Below, piece after piece: positions 62,678 through 64,000 of a stretch of DNA of 64,000 nucleotides. The notes under the pieces are model-generated. The model saw only the letters and a program-made list of their open reading frames with translations. It searched no databases and had not been told where the DNA came from. The position numbers were made by a program, and so were the translations under genes. This DNA comes from Ehretia macrophylla. Lineage: Eukaryota; Streptophyta; Magnoliopsida; Boraginales; Ehretiaceae. The stretch spans positions 43,198,425 through 43,262,424 of the forward strand of contig CM075771.1 of the NCBI GenBank assembly GCA_037974665.1, written 5' to 3'. Position 1 is the stretch's first letter. The number at the start of each line of letters is the position of its first letter.

Positions 62678-64000
62678 GATCAAAAGTTATAGGCACTGGA
62701 GCGACGGATACCTAGTCACAAGCCTTATGCCCTCGGTTTGCGGGCCCAGCCTCTATGTGAACTGAAGTTGTCTTGCCCAAGGTACCATGGGATTCGATAA
62801 TAGAAATGTGATAGAGTAGGTTGTAGTCCTTTTTGCGGCTCACTACGTACGATCTGGGAAGGAAAAATATTACAAAAGAAGAAAAGTTTAGCAAAACTTA
62901 TGAAAACGTTCAATTTTGTGCTCTGAAAATAGGCGCATCCGAGCAGGCTTATACCCTCGTTGTAGAGCTCTCAGAGAGCTTTCCAACGGTATGCTGTGCG
63001 CCACATAACTCCTTACGGATCAAAAGTTATAGGCACCGGAGCGACGAATACCTGCTTACAAGCCCCACGCCCTCGGTTTGAAGGCCCAGCCTCTACGTGA
63101 AGTGAAATTTTCTTGCCCAAGGTGCCATGTGATTCGGAAATAAAAATGTGATAGATTAGGTTGCCGTCCTTTTCGTGGCTCACGACGTACGATCCTGGAT
63201 GGAAAAACTACGCAAATGAAGATAAGTGTCCCGGAACTGATGAAAATGTTCAATTTTGGGCTCCGAATATAGGCACTATTGTGTAAGATGGGTGCCCCCG
63301 TCGTAGAGCTCTCGGAGAGCTTTCCAACGGTATGCTGTGCACCGCATAACTCCTTACGGATCAAAAGTTATGGGCATCGGAGCGACGGATACCTTGTCAC
63401 AAGCCCTACGCCCTCTGTTTGCGGGCCCAGCCTCTACGTGAAGTGAAGTTGTCTTGCCCAAGGTGCCTTGTGATTCGGTAATAGAAATGTGATGGATTAG
63501 GTGGTTGTCCTTTTCGCGGCTCACGACATACGATCCGGGAAGGAAAAACATCGCAAAAGAAGATAAGTGACCCAAAACTTATGAAAATGTTCAATTTTAG
63601 GCTCCGAAAACAGGCGCAACTGAGCAGGCTAGGTGCCCCCATCGTAGAGCTCTCAGAATGTTGTCTAATGGTATACTGTGCGCCGCGTAACTCTTTACGG
63701 AACAAAAGTTATGGGCACCAAAGCGGCAGATACCTGGTCAGAAGCCCCACGCCCTCTGTTTGTGGGCCCAGCCTCTACGTGAAGTGAAGTTCTCTTGCCC
63801 AAGGTGCCATGTGATTCGGTAATAGAAATGTGATGGAATACGATGTCATCCATTTCGCGGCTCACGACATACGATCCGGGATGGAAAAACTCCGTAAAAG
63901 AAGAAAAGTGTCCCGAAACTAATGAAAATGTTAAATTTCAGGCTTAGAAAATAGGCGCAGCCGAGCATGCTATGTGCCTTGGTCGTAGAGCTCTCAGAGA

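Larger units (their letters stand above)
56095..64000 (-). repeat. 341-bp satellite array, minus orientation, about 23 monomers
   Basis: Landmarks run from 56206 to 63700 at 339-342 bp spacing. The stretch contains the second 10-monomer block (56206-59611) and then a rearranged block. The array runs off the right edge of the window, so its full length is unknown. No gene is supported. Confidence 0.95.

Noticed and set aside
15565-64000. CENP-B box in the satellite core
   Set aside because: CGTTGGAAA matches the middle of the mammalian box, but the flanking TTCG and CGGG positions needed for binding do not match.

Overview
The window is nuclear DNA of a land plant, from deep heterochromatin. 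I find no host gene, rRNA or tRNA gene. About half is one tandem satellite with a monomer of about 341 bp. The rest is long terminal repeat (LTR) retrotransposon DNA of the Ty3/gypsy chromovirus type. The plant origin rests on the retroelements: gag, protease, RT, RNase H, integrase and a C-terminal chromodomain in Tekay/Del style, a primer site complementary to initiator Met-tRNA, and very long LTRs. The species cannot be named from what is seen.

Layout. 1-253: satellite, plus orientation. 254-15564: a composite retroelement, plus strand, made of a 5'-truncated internal region, an LTR, a second internal region and a second LTR. 15565-25002: satellite, plus. 25003-27295: a solo LTR of a second family with a 5-bp target duplication. 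27296-32611: satellite, plus. 32612-32618: head-to-head junction where the satellite flips orientation. 32619-37070: satellite, minus. 37071-49192: a full-length, young-looking element on the minus strand with matching target duplications. 49193-52499: satellite, minus. 52500-56089: a solo LTR of the first family, plus, with target duplication. 56090-64000: satellite, minus.

The satellite carries higher-order structure. In the plus arm four monomer types recur in fixed order (about 1.36 kb), with one shortened unit carrying a hybrid monomer. In the minus arm a ten-monomer block (about 3.41 kb) occurs twice in a row, and the solo LTR at 52500 sits in the first block only, so the second preserves the empty site. 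A shorter, rearranged version follows.

The history I infer is satellite expansion and block amplification, an orientation switch, repeated landing of chromodomain retroelements in the array, and trimming by LTR-LTR recombination (two solo LTRs, one shared-LTR composite) and deletion. All retroelement coding regions are treated as fossils. The minus-strand copy at 37071-49192 is nearly whole; the other two internal regions are heavily decayed.
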